A stretch of 27,669 bases of DNA, taken from the IMG/VR virus record IMGVR_UViG_3300031772_000224, positions 1 to 27,669 of that record, one strand, 5' to 3'. The translations under genes and the position numbers were made by a program. The notes beneath the pieces were generated by a model. The model was not told where the DNA came from, did not search any database, and saw only the letters and a list, made by a program, of their open reading frames with translations. The DNA comes from a virus. Shown here one piece after another: positions 7,247 to 14,487 of the stretch (position 1 is the stretch's first letter; each line of letters opens with the position of its first letter).

Positions 7247-8380
7247 TTATTTGTCACCCGTGGTTAACAGTTTATTACGGGCGGAGGCGAATAAGCACTG
7301 ATATCCAATGGTATTGGACAGTACGATCTCGTCCCATTGACCATTGATGATCTTGTTGGTCTCAGTAAGATCAGCACCAGCCTCTCGATAGCCAATCAGG
7401 GCATATCTGTTATCGATGCCGATCAAATCGTTAGCCACCACATCATCATGGATGACGAAATTGACATTCCCAGGCACCCTTCCGTTAATCAATCTTGGAA
7501 CTCCCTGTAATTTGCTCTGGTCAATAAAATTAGTCATATAAATAGGGAAAATACTCGGCGCAGCAATCGCATAAGCCTTGATGATGTCATCTGCACAACC
7601 TATGACGGTAGTACACATTCCAGGATAGAAACTGCATAACCAAGTAAGCCAAGACGTATATTCCAAATCTTCCGTACCGGCTGGAGCTCCACCCTGAATG
7701 TCATCTTTTAGTTCCGTTACGGCGATGGCTCCCGCTCCACCCACAGTACCACTTCCATCACCAGCGTAAAGAACAGCGATAGCCTGTGAGATCTCAGCGG
7801 CCCTTCTCTGTAGCATGATTCGCTGGATCAATAGGGTAATGATAGGAATTGAACTTCTCCTAACGAACTCGTAGGACATTTCAAGAGCAACACCATATTT
7901 CGCTAAGGTGGTTGCCTTCTCTGACCAACTGATCTTGGTTACCGGGAACTTACCCATCTCACTGACTCGGTAAGTAGCCCTCTGTGCCGCCGTATCATCA
8001 ATGTAAATGGCACGATATACACTGGTTCCAACTAACGTCTCGGTTGAAGCCACCAACTGAGATTCAATATCATCCTGGGCCATCACCGCAACCCTGGCGA
8101 TCCGGTTCAAAAATTCGGGAAAGAGAATCCTCGACGCAGGCAGATTGCTCTGAAAGAACATCTCTCCCATAGAGGCCCCTGTTCCACTTTTGGGATCGTT
8201 CTTGGTTCGAATCCCAAACCGCATCAACTGTCTCTCAAAGGCATCGAGTTGATCCTTGGGAGCAGATGGATCAATTAACTCCAAAAGACTTGAAAGACTC
8301 ATATAGTTATCGTATGCCTTCGCATACAAATCCTGATTCAGATTAATGTCATTGGCATTTTGCCTTACAATCTCAATCAT
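7247..8380 (-). CDS. Major capsid protein
   Basis: The 377-residue protein has the look of an HK97-fold major capsid protein. A helical N-terminal arm (about residues 1-60) leads to an E-loop-like region and a beta-rich core. The spine-helix-like region is SIPIITLLIQRIMLQRRAAEISQAIAVL. The C-terminal part (GNVNFVIHDDVVANDLIGID...ADLTETNKIINGQWDEIVLS) is typical of the A and P domains. It lies directly after the decoration protein and protease/scaffold genes. AGGAGGATAATCAGC precedes the ATG. A promoter-like palindrome upstream and a terminator-like hairpin downstream fit its expected high expression. Confidence 0.85.
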   Translation of the reverse strand: MIEIVRQNANDINLNQDLYAKAYDNYMSLSSLLELIDPSAPKDQLDAFERQLMRFGIRTKNDPKSGTGASMGEMFFQSNLPASRILFPEFLNRIARVAVMAQDDIESQLVASTETLVGTSVYRAIYIDDTAAQRATYRVSEMGKFPVTKISWSEKATTLAKYGVALEMSYEFVRRSSIPIITLLIQRIMLQRRAAEISQAIAVLYAGDGSGTVGGAGAIAVTELKDDIQGGAPAGTEDLEYTSWLTWLCSFYPGMCTTVIGCADDIIKAYAIAAPSIFPIYMTNFIDQSKLQGVPRLINGRVPGNVNFVIHDDVVANDLIGIDNRYALIGYREAGADLTETNKIINGQWDEIVLSNTIGYQCLFASARNKLLTTGDK

Positions 8381-8403
8381 GCTGATTATCCTCCTTATAG
8401 AAG

Positions 8404-8431
8404 TCTACAAAATGTATATGTTAAGGTTAAA
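8404..8431 (-). promoter_or_regulatory. Promoter- or operator-like palindrome upstream of the major capsid gene
   Basis: On the minus strand this reads TTTAACC, six bases, TATACATTTTGTAGA. It matches the motif before the tail tube gene in 12 of 15 palindrome positions or better and has identical spacing to the TTTAACC box. It lies about 24 bases before the capsid ATG and after the decoration gene. A late promoter bound by a phage factor, or a regulator site, is the simplest reading. Confidence 0.55.
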
Positions 8432-8448
8432 AAAATTTCCGGTTCCGA

Positions 8449-8832
8449 TTACAGTTCGAATGTCACTTTATGATTCGTCGCATCCATGTTGACTACCCTG
8501 TGGGCATTAGCACCGGCTACCGCATCAAGTTGTTTGACAAGATTGGCAGTAACACCGCCTACGAAGGAGTCAAAGTTCAGAGCGGGATCATCGTGAGCTG
8601 GATCAAAATCCATGGTCACAAATCCATCGATCTGGACGCCCGCGAGACCATCGAATGCGTCAATTACCCTCACGACCCCAATGAAGGGATCATTCTCTGC
8701 ACATAAAGCAACGGTATCATTGGCAGAAACCTTCACCAATTTGTCTTCATCCGTACCCTTTACCAAGGCACTTTTGAAAGAAACCAACCCCGTAAACCCA
8801 ATACCTTCAAAACTAACTCCTCTTGCAGCCAT
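8449..8832 (-). CDS. Head decoration protein (probable)
   Basis: The 127-residue, beta-rich acidic protein lies between the protease/scaffold gene and the major capsid gene. This is the lambda gpD-like slot. It contains GTDEDKLVKVSANDTVALCA and FIGVVRVIDAFDGLAGVQID, patterns seen in small capsid-stabilising proteins that trimerise on the shell. AGGAGGTTTTCGT gives a strong ribosome-binding site. The function is inferred from gene order and fold pattern. Confidence 0.7.
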   Translation of the reverse strand: MAARGVSFEGIGFTGLVSFKSALVKGTDEDKLVKVSANDTVALCAENDPFIGVVRVIDAFDGLAGVQIDGFVTMDFDPAHDDPALNFDSFVGGVTANLVKQLDAVAGANAHRVVNMDATNHKVTFEL

Positions 8833-8865
8833 ACGAAAACCTCCTTATTTTTGACTTTGATATTC

Positions 8866-10230
8866 CTAACTGGTTTTGAATAACTCAGACTTCTGGTTAA
8901 CCACCCGACTCTTGTCAATAGCGTTAGGACTGCCAGTTTCTATCCTAACTATTTCTTGAACTTTCGTTTTGCGTTCAGGTGGAATGATTTGTGCTAACTG
9001 TTTCTGTTGCAGACCGATCTTCTCCTTTAACTCATCGATGGAGAGTACCCCAATCTCCTTGTCGAAAAGCTCATCACTGTGATTCTCACCATTGATGGCA
9101 ACCGATAGATGTTTACATTTGCCCCTTAAATCTGCAACGTAGGCATCCTTTATGGCCTTCAGTTCCTTGTTCTCTGCTTCCAAAACGGAAACCCTTTTCT
9201 CTGCCTTCCCCAATTTTCCTTGGAGTTCAATCTTGTCGATCTCGGAAAGCCCAAGGTTCTTGCGGAGCAACTCATCATTGGCCCGTAAATCCTCCAGTGT
9301 GGCCTCTAATGTGTCCTTCAGGACAATCAGTTCATCCTTTGCTTTTTGTAGTGTTGCCATATCTGCGGCGAGGGCTTCGACTGTTCCACTAAGATCACGG
9401 GTGCTTTCTTCTTCCGACTCCACACTTCCAACCCTTTCGATACTGCCATCGAAGTCATAATTGAAGCGGAGAATATCGTTTTTGGAAAAATCCTTGATGT
9501 TATCAGACATCAAGACAGAACCCTTCTCGTCTATTACCTTTCCGTCCTTGACCTGTGCGTTCTCTGGAACCGTAAATTCAGACTGGATACGGGCTCCCGG
9601 CATTGCCCCCGCATAGACACCGGAAAGCTCGACAAGATTTCTTTCCTTGACGAATCCTTGATGAACCGTATAGGTACAACGCTTCACCACAGGTGATTCT
9701 CCTTCCGCAGCCATATTGTAGAACCGACCAGGTATATGAATGCAGGTCATGGTGCGGATATCCTGATTACAAAGATTGCAGATAAAAGAACCAGCTTGGA
9801 ATCCCACGCTGACAGCTTCGGTATGACCAGCTTCGACTGCCCGGATGTAATCATCGGTATTCAAACCAGAGACATTCAGATTCTTCAACATGTAGACACT
9901 CGGTTTAAATGCCACCGGAGGATTCTCACCGTCACCCATTGAGGACACAACAGATTGAAACAGAGTTCCAGATGGAATTTTCGTCTTATCATGGCCGAAG
10001 AGATATCCCACTATTTCTGTTTCTGAATTTTCATGTCTCCTCTGTATGTCGGCATGAAAACCCTCGATCATATCTTTACCGAGATACGACCAGTGCTGTG
10101 TGAGCTTGTCTGTCTCGGCAGCCTTCACATCGAACACATAAATCTCTTCCGCCGTCAGTTCCTTCTTCGCAAAATATTTATTGATAATTTCGAGTTCTTC
10201 GATAGTTGGTATACGAACAACTTTATCCAT
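8866..10230 (-). CDS. Prohead protease fused to scaffold domain, with a zinc-knuckle-like insert
   Basis: The 454-residue protein combines two functions. The N-terminal half carries protease-like sequence, with AVEAGHTEAVSVGFQAG at about 131-147 and a later NLVELSGVYAGAMPGA that resembles the conserved end of prohead proteases. Between them sits C151-x2-C154-x8-C163-x-H165, a likely zinc knuckle. The C-terminal part, about 285-400, is a long coiled coil (MATLQKAKDELIVLKDTLEA...), as in scaffolds. The fused protein probably guides capsid assembly and then cleaves itself and other proteins. Its start overlaps the upstream microgene by eight bases, and GGGGG lies just before it. Confidence 0.72.
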   Translation of the reverse strand: MDKVVRIPTIEELEIINKYFAKKELTAEEIYVFDVKAAETDKLTQHWSYLGKDMIEGFHADIQRRHENSETEIVGYLFGHDKTKIPSGTLFQSVVSSMGDGENPPVAFKPSVYMLKNLNVSGLNTDDYIRAVEAGHTEAVSVGFQAGSFICNLCNQDIRTMTCIHIPGRFYNMAAEGESPVVKRCTYTVHQGFVKERNLVELSGVYAGAMPGARIQSEFTVPENAQVKDGKVIDEKGSVLMSDNIKDFSKNDILRFNYDFDGSIERVGSVESEEESTRDLSGTVEALAADMATLQKAKDELIVLKDTLEATLEDLRANDELLRKNLGLSEIDKIELQGKLGKAEKRVSVLEAENKELKAIKDAYVADLRGKCKHLSVAINGENHSDELFDKEIGVLSIDELKEKIGLQQKQLAQIIPPERKTKVQEIVRIETGSPNAIDKSRVVNQKSELFKTS

Positions 10231-10372
10231 TGCAAAACCCCCTTAATAGTTCCTCTGTTTCCAACTCCTCTTGTGCTTTAAGAAATTCTTTCTTCTTCTT
10301 TAACTCCAAATCTCCGGCTTCATCTTCTGGTGCGATATCGTGACAACACATAGGCCAACTTTCCCCCTTCAT
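10223..10372 (-). CDS. 49-residue acidic helical protein between portal and protease
   Basis: This short frame begins at an ATG that overlaps the portal stop codon (ATGA) and ends inside the start of the protease gene. It reads MKGESWPMCCHDIAPEDEAG, then a charged helix rich in Lys and Glu, and ends LLRGFCNG. The perfect coupling on both sides and the filling of an otherwise empty 138-base gap support a real gene. Function is unknown; a small head-assembly partner is one possibility. Confidence 0.65.
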   Translation of the reverse strand: MKGESWPMCCHDIAPEDEAGDLELKKKKEFLKAQEELETEELLRGFCNG

Positions 10373-11853
10373 GGATTACCTCCAGACCTACGATCCCGAT
10401 TGGTCGCAGCACGTCTTTGTTCTTTACCGCCCTCTTGAGTCACGCTCCTTTGTGGATCATTTCTTGGGGATGGTGTAAAACCATCTACCCTTACCGCATC
10501 AACAGGTGGAGCACCTTTTTGACCGAGCATCCTTCGGGCGAGAGCATTTCTTTCATCCATGGAGATCGAACCCATCTGCTCTTCCTCCCAAATAAGACCC
10601 GAATATACGGCATAATATTGAGCAGATTCATAAACAGGTCTCAAACTCGGTTCAAGCCATACCCAATCTGCATATGCCTGTATGCCACCTTCAACTTGCA
10701 GTGCCAGGGTAAAAACACGGTCAAGAAGTCGTTTGACGATTTTCTGAAATCCCTCGATAAGTTTTACAAAAATGAGTGCTTCAATGGAAGTATAGCCTTC
10801 CGTACCTCCTCCAAATCTCTTGCCTAAAATTGTAGAGTAGGTTTTCATTGCCGAAGCGATATCAGAAAGAAGAACATCGACGATAGCCTGAACATCGACT
10901 CCTCTACCAGAGTTTCTTCCCTCCAACGTAGAGATTGTTACGTTATCGAGATGAACAGGATTATCATCAGCCTCAAGGGACTGCATCGAAGTCTTGGCTT
11001 CCGATATTGCCGTATTGATGGTCTTGATGATCTCCTGTGGATTACTGATTCCACCGGCCTTGCAACCGTTGATAATAGCCTCCTGGTTAATCTGGATATC
11101 AATGCGATCAAATCCGATATTGTGGAGTGCCCTCGCAAAATCCTGAAGAAGTCTAAATTTACTCATCACAGCCTGAATAGCCGAGATGATTTGATTCGTC
11201 CCGTATGGATCATTGGCTATGGGATCCACGGGAATGTAGATAAAATTACGGTAGTCAAGGGAGATATCTTGACCGAATCCGGTCTGGTACGGCACATACC
11301 GTTGGTTGTCTGACTTAAAAATAACGGTGTACGGATCAACCGAATGAATCGCCACGAGCCTATAATCACTGTTAAATTCAACCTCACCGCACGCAGCCCC
11401 ATCAATCAAGACATGAGTTGCAAACTCTAAATAGGTTTTTGAAAGCGACGTGTCTGAAGCAAAACCAGAACTAACCGGATGTTCGATTCTGGCTATGAGA
11501 TTGTCAATAAAATCCTGTCCTTGCGAATGGATGGAACCGTTTGCCTTCCTCGCCAACACATAATATCCGCTATCGAAGACCCTGAGATAATTAGAGAAGG
11601 CATGGGACACCGTAGGCTCTGCGTAGAGCAAAAACCGGATGAGATCGGTAGAACTTAATTTAATTAGGTTTTCGAGATTATACTTGTGAAGTTCGCTGAA
11701 TTGTCGGGGAATCGTGCTAAAGATATTCTGAGCATACGAACCTATCGGGTCGGTTACGGCTTTCGATCCAACACCTATCCCGCCTGGAGAAACAAAGACG
11801 TTTACCCTCGGTCCAAAAGGAAGGAAGTTTTTAATACGTTGAAGGAAGGACAA
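10369..11853 (-). CDS. Portal protein
   Basis: The 494-residue protein has the marks of a phage portal. There is an N-terminal clip/wing region with LSSTDLIRFLLYAEPTVSHAFSNYLR. A long helical stem follows (QAVMSKFRLLQDFARALHNI, DVQAIVDVLLSDIASAMKTY), with LGKRFGGGTEGYTS near residue 360. The disordered basic tail is rich in Arg and Gly. It lies upstream of the protease and capsid genes. The start is a TTG at 11851-11853, preceded by CGGGAGAGCA at good spacing; no in-frame ATG fits as well. The portal forms the ring through which terminase packs DNA. Confidence 0.85.
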   Translation of the reverse strand: MSFLQRIKNFLPFGPRVNVFVSPGGIGVGSKAVTDPIGSYAQNIFSTIPRQFSELHKYNLENLIKLSSTDLIRFLLYAEPTVSHAFSNYLRVFDSGYYVLARKANGSIHSQGQDFIDNLIARIEHPVSSGFASDTSLSKTYLEFATHVLIDGAACGEVEFNSDYRLVAIHSVDPYTVIFKSDNQRYVPYQTGFGQDISLDYRNFIYIPVDPIANDPYGTNQIISAIQAVMSKFRLLQDFARALHNIGFDRIDIQINQEAIINGCKAGGISNPQEIIKTINTAISEAKTSMQSLEADDNPVHLDNVTISTLEGRNSGRGVDVQAIVDVLLSDIASAMKTYSTILGKRFGGGTEGYTSIEALIFVKLIEGFQKIVKRLLDRVFTLALQVEGGIQAYADWVWLEPSLRPVYESAQYYAVYSGLIWEEEQMGSISMDERNALARRMLGQKGAPPVDAVRVDGFTPSPRNDPQRSVTQEGGKEQRRAATNRDRRSGGNP

Positions 11854-11976
11854 TGCTCTCCCGATCAGAAAGTTAAGAAAAATCAGTTACATAAAAGCTC
11901 CACGGGAATGGAATGAAAAGCATATAATCCAATGCACAAAAGTATTATCTCTATAAAAATGGAAGAAAGCGTGAAT

Positions 11977-12285
11977 TTAGGCGGGAAGTATTTGTAGGAT
12001 TTTTCTTAGATATGTTCTTGTGATATTAAGTGCTTTGCAGATCTCTCGGCGGGTATAACCGGCATCCATTAAGCGTGAAACCCGTTCTTTTGTGGGGAGA
12101 GAATAGAATTGATCCAATATTCTTTTTCTCTCTTGTTCATCCACATCCCCCCTGGTTGATTTTCCGAATACGGCAACTCCAAGATTGATAAATTCTTGCA
12201 TCGCCCCCTCTTCTTTTAGGTAGAATTCAGCTTCAGGACATAGCGAAGAACATAGGGGTCTATTTGGACATTCTGGACATAGCAT
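11977..12285 (-). CDS. Sigma-70 region 4-like DNA-binding regulator
   Basis: The 102-residue protein has a Cys cluster at its N-terminus (C3, C6, C12 and C16). A helix-turn-helix at about residues 58-99 reads LPTKERVSRLMDAGYTRREI and KALNITRTYLRKIL, close to sigma region 4. Small phage proteins of this type often act as positive regulators of late genes or as terminase-like HTH proteins. It is the last gene before the portal, with a 123-base gap after it, so it could control the structural genes. GGAGG upstream supports the start at 12285. Confidence 0.65.
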   Translation of the reverse strand: MLCPECPNRPLCSSLCPEAEFYLKEEGAMQEFINLGVAVFGKSTRGDVDEQERKRILDQFYSLPTKERVSRLMDAGYTRREICKALNITRTYLRKILQILPA

Positions 12286-12313
12286 GGGTAGTATCCTCCG
12301 TTAACGAAAGCCC

Positions 12314-12580
12314 CTATTCGTCAGCATCTTCATCAAATACAGATCGTACGTAATCGTATTCGAAACAACCCTTAGATATTATTTGCAATCGATCTACCCA
12401 ATCCCCTACGTATTCGTCTAATTTTATGCGACAGGCTGGACAGATTGCCACGCCAGATTTCCGACGATTCCAAAACCAAAATTCTTCGGTCGGTTCGAGA
12501 CCAGACTTGCAACCACGGATAGGACATTTTTTAGACATACGGACAGTTCTTTCTCTCAATATTCTATAATTGATTTTCAT
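12314..12580 (-). CDS. Small zinc-binding protein, unknown function
   Basis: From the ATG at 12580 this protein has 88 residues. A CPIRGC cluster and a CPAC pair are separated by about 30 residues with several Trp, which suggests a zinc ribbon. The C-terminal half is acidic (SVFDEDADE). Earlier possible starts include a TTG inside the upstream gene, which I reject. ATG at 12538 (MSKKCPIRGC) is an alternative start. It is tightly packed with the preceding gene. Function is not recognised. Confidence 0.6.
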   Translation of the reverse strand: MKINYRILRERTVRMSKKCPIRGCKSGLEPTEEFWFWNRRKSGVAICPACRIKLDEYVGDWVDRLQIISKGCFEYDYVRSVFDEDADE

Positions 12581-12584
12581 AAAT

Positions 12585-12827
12585 TTATTTTTCCGGTACT
12601 TGAACAAATAAACTTAATCGTCCATGTGTCACTAATGCACCACTAATCATTTTAAGTACCCGTAGACCAGTATCACCATCAAGACCATCCTCGCACGATA
12701 TAGAGTCTATCAGTGCCCCTTCCGCAATCTCCAAGAGGTCTAACAATTCACTCACGTCCGATGGATAGCCCACCGTCCAAGTAGGTTTCTGTAACCCCTC
12801 GATGATTCTTTCTGTTGACTCTTTCAT
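12585..12827 (-). CDS. Small acidic helical protein, unknown function
   Basis: The 80-residue protein starts at the ATG at 12827, preceded by AGAGGG. An ATG at 12851 lies upstream but lacks a good ribosome-binding site. It contains VSELLDLLEIAEGALIDSI followed by a short loop and a final strand (RLSLFVQVPEK). It is the first gene after the integron-like cassettes in the direction of transcription. I recognise no family. Confidence 0.6.
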   Translation of the reverse strand: MKESTERIIEGLQKPTWTVGYPSDVSELLDLLEIAEGALIDSISCEDGLDGDTGLRVLKMISGALVTHGRLSLFVQVPEK

Positions 12828-12882
12828 AATCCCTCTGCCGTAGTTTTGCATTATCAGGGCAAAATGGTTTGTTAATCAATGG

Positions 12883-13164
12883 TTATGCAGAATTAATTCT
12901 ATGGTGGATTTCCCCCACACCACGCCCGCCGTCATTGCGGCCCTGCATCCATGCTTTAGGTTATCGCATGGCAGCACTCACTCATTGATGCCCGCATTGG
13001 GCCATATCAACGGTGTCCAACCATCGGTTGCCACAAGTGCCGACGAATCGAACACAGCAGCTAAAAGGTACCTCCGATTTCATAGATTGCATAACCAGAC
13101 ACTCAACCGGACGGTGGATGGCCGTCACGGGTTAGGCGGGAGTAGCCCGCCGGTTAGTTTTTCG
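12883..13164 (+). mobile_element. Integron-type gene cassette A (no convincing gene)
   Basis: The 282-base unit is bounded by G|TTATGC at 12882-12888 and G|TTATAA at 13164-13170, and ends in an attC-like site. The left arm of that attC, GCATAAC at 13089-13095, is the exact complement of the first bases of the cassette (GTTATGC), which is what excision and insertion at G|TT predict. Base composition looks richer in GC than the neighbouring genes. On the plus strand an 89-codon frame (12901-13170) has no ribosome-binding site and runs through the attC. On the minus strand a 36-codon Cys-containing frame (12982-13092) starts within the core site. Neither is convincing. No other gene lies in 12852-13179. 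Confidence 0.6.
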
Positions 13165-13170
13165 TTATAA
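13089..13170 (+). repeat. attC-like recombination site 1
   Basis: The 82-base site has outer core sequences GCATAAC and GTTATAA. Inner arms are CTCAACCGGACGG (about 13102-13114) and CCGCCGGTTAG (13147-13157). Relative to the right arm, the left arm has an extra C before AACCGG and an extra A after it. These are the positions of the unpaired bases in classical attC sites such as those of aadA cassettes. The asymmetry sets the site orientation as plus. The right inner arm together with GGCGGG...CCCGCC can also fold as a hairpin ending in TTTTT, so it may act as a plus-strand terminator. Confidence 0.65.
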
Positions 13171-13389
13171 GGATAAAAATTAATCGTCGTAATCGTAGAC
13201 ATCGCCATAATCATCTTCGGGGCAATGTTTACAATATGTTTGCTCCTTGGTACCATTGAAACAACAGTCATCAATATCACCACCACAGTAGCAAGTCTGA
13301 TAGCAAATTGGGCATTCATGGGCCATAGAAAAAATCTCCTTATAACAAATCACTCCAGCGGACGCCCAGGAGCGCCGCTGACCTTTGCG
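13165..13389 (+). mobile_element. Integron-type gene cassette B
   Basis: The 225-base cassette runs from the cut point in GTTATAAGG (13164-13172) to the cut point of the next core site (13389). The left core of its attC, CCTTATAAC at 13338-13346, is the exact complement of its first nine bases. It carries one small gene on the minus strand (13180-13326). No integrase gene is in the window, so the pair of cassettes would count as a cluster of attC sites lacking an integrase. The gene lies opposite to the plus orientation judged from the attC arms. Confidence 0.62.
13180..13326 (-). CDS. 48-residue Cys-rich acidic protein inside cassette B
   Basis: The protein starts MAHECPICYQTCYCGGDIDD and ends in an Asp-rich tail (DDYGDVYDYDD). 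Cysteines lie at 5, 8, 12, 14, 21, 22, 32 and 35, suggesting a compact metal-binding fold with two CxxC pairs. AAGGAG lies ten bases before the ATG and overlaps the attC core sequence GTTATAAGG. The stop codon lies ten bases before the other cassette boundary. The gene therefore fills the cassette almost exactly. I recall similar short MAHECP-type proteins in bacterial accessory DNA but cannot name a function. Confidence 0.75.
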   Translation of the reverse strand: MAHECPICYQTCYCGGDIDDCCFNGTKEQTYCKHCPEDDYGDVYDYDD

Positions 13390-13395
13390 TTATAT
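13340..13395 (+). repeat. attC-like recombination site 2
   Basis: The 56-base site has outer cores TTATAAC (13340-13346) and GTTATAT (13389-13395). Inner arms are CTCCAGCGGACGC and GCGCCGCTGACC. The left arm again carries an extra A after AGCGG compared with the right arm. This is the usual attC asymmetry and gives the same plus orientation as site 1. The AACAAATC...TTTGCGTTA outline agrees with many chromosomal integron attC sites. Confidence 0.65.
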
Positions 13396-13423
13396 TCTCG
13401 CCGCCTCACCCTTGGCGTTATTT
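13396..13423 (+). repeat. Truncated attC right half
   Basis: CGCCGCCTCACCCTTGGCGTTATTT repeats, with changes, the right half of the site just before it (CGCCGCTGACCTTTGCGTTATAT). No matching left arm is present, so it looks like the remnant of a third cassette boundary. The stop codon of the following minus-strand gene lies within its GTTATTT core. Confidence 0.5.
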
Positions 13424-13693
13424 GACATGAAAAATATAATGACCCCCTCGCCTCGATTCTTGCCAACATAGTATCCAAAACATCCAATTCCTTTCCAATG
13501 CCCCCATAATGTCTTCGTTACCGCTCCATCCTCCGGTTGAAATATTATATATCTTGTCCTTCTGGACCCAGTAACCGCAGTCGGCATATTCCCAGATGCC
13601 ATGAATAAAATCCATCAGGCCAGAGCAGTCTTTTGCGGACCATTTCTCAATTTTTTTAAGTTCTTCTTTTGTAGGATCTCTATTCATAGACAT
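13418..13693 (-). CDS. Conserved small protein, unknown function (ISTGGWSG motif)
   Basis: The 91-residue protein is rich in Trp and aromatic residues. It carries DCSGLMDFIHGIW, YNISTGGWSGNEDIMGALE and CWQESRRGGHYIFHV. I recall similar sequences as an unnamed family in bacterial genomes and accessory elements, with no known function. It begins at 13693 or at 13687, where ATG overlaps the peptidase stop as ATGA, so translation is probably coupled. It ends exactly in the core of the truncated attC. It may once have been cassette cargo, but that is only inference. Confidence 0.7.
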   Translation of the reverse strand: MSMNRDPTKEELKKIEKWSAKDCSGLMDFIHGIWEYADCGYWVQKDKIYNISTGGWSGNEDIMGALERNWMFWILCWQESRRGGHYIFHVK

Positions 13694-14457
13694 AACTCGA
13701 TAAACTTCCCGATCAATGCCATCGAAGCCTTCACTCTTTCGTTAAGTTTAAACTTACCAGGTGTCTCAGTCACGGCTACACGGACAGTTCCCTCGGTGAA
13801 TAACCAATGTTCCAAACTTCCATCTTCTAATTTATATACAATACCATTGTTTACCATAACCCCGTGTCCGCCGAGAGCATCTACCGTTACCAACTCATTA
13901 TCTAAGGGGTCGGTGAAAAATCCAGCCAACGTATTCCGCATTTCATTTGTAAAACGACCCGGAGCATCTGTTCTTTCAAAAGTGTAAACATAATATTTCG
14001 ATGAGGTAATATCCTCATGTAACGATAAAAATCCATCGCGGGAACATGCTTTTAGTAGGGGTAGGTTTTTAAGAAGTATGATACCCTCTTCTGACGGTTT
14101 ATCTCCCGAAGCCTTGGTGTTATAAAAACCGCAATTTGACTTCTCGTTTTTTAAATTGTATCTTCGACCCAATTGATACGCCACCGGATTAATAATAGGG
14201 ATGAAAGAAAGATTAAACGAATAAAATAGTTGTGGATCAAATTCCTCCAGCCATTTTATAATAGATAGCGGGCCAGCTATCTCTTCACCATGCATACCAG
14301 CCACCATTAATAATCGGGGAGATTTTGCTCTATATCCATGCTGATTTGATAGAAACCATATTGGATAATTCCCCACTTCCCCCAACACCCGTAACCAAAG
14401 TTTCTTGTTGGATGCTACCGTAAAGAGTCGTTTATAGAAAATATTAACGGATTTCAT
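13684..14457 (-). CDS. M14-type zinc carboxypeptidase / succinylglutamate desuccinylase-like hydrolase
   Basis: The 257-residue protein carries the zinc-binding HxxE as H56-G-E-E59 in MVAGMHGEE and the third ligand H147 in LSLHED. A substrate-binding region NPVAYQLGRRYN lies at about 90-101. A likely catalytic Glu sits in VAVTETPGK near residue 233. This is the pattern of M14 peptidases and the related desuccinylase/aspartoacylase group. No signal peptide is visible, so it probably acts in the cytoplasm or in cell lysis on peptidoglycan peptides. It lies in the accessory island next to a structured RNA element. The substrate is not evident. Confidence 0.78.
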   Translation of the reverse strand: MKSVNIFYKRLFTVASNKKLWLRVLGEVGNYPIWFLSNQHGYRAKSPRLLMVAGMHGEEIAGPLSIIKWLEEFDPQLFYSFNLSFIPIINPVAYQLGRRYNLKNEKSNCGFYNTKASGDKPSEEGIILLKNLPLLKACSRDGFLSLHEDITSSKYYVYTFERTDAPGRFTNEMRNTLAGFFTDPLDNELVTVDALGGHGVMVNNGIVYKLEDGSLEHWLFTEGTVRVAVTETPGKFKLNERVKASMALIGKFIELCL

Positions 14458-14487
14458 CTTATTTAAATCCTTGAATTATGAGCAGGT

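Noticed and set aside
9152-9460. Ser-rich plus-strand frame of 102 codons
   Set aside because: It is the antisense shadow of the scaffold coiled coil.
11854-11976. Possible promoter before the portal gene
   Set aside because: AT-rich with several weak -10-like sequences but no good -35 pair, and no copy of the palindromic motif.
12982-13092. 36-codon minus-strand frame with several Cys in cassette A
   Set aside because: It starts inside the recombination core and has no Shine-Dalgarno sequence; too short to accept without homologues.
12901-13170. 89-codon plus-strand frame in cassette A
   Set aside because: No ribosome-binding site, low-complexity-like composition, and it runs through the attC hairpin; the only reason to keep it would be its match to the attC orientation.
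13225-13425. Plus-strand frame across cassette B and attC 2
   Set aside because: It is antisense to the better-supported 48-residue gene and passes through the attC arms.
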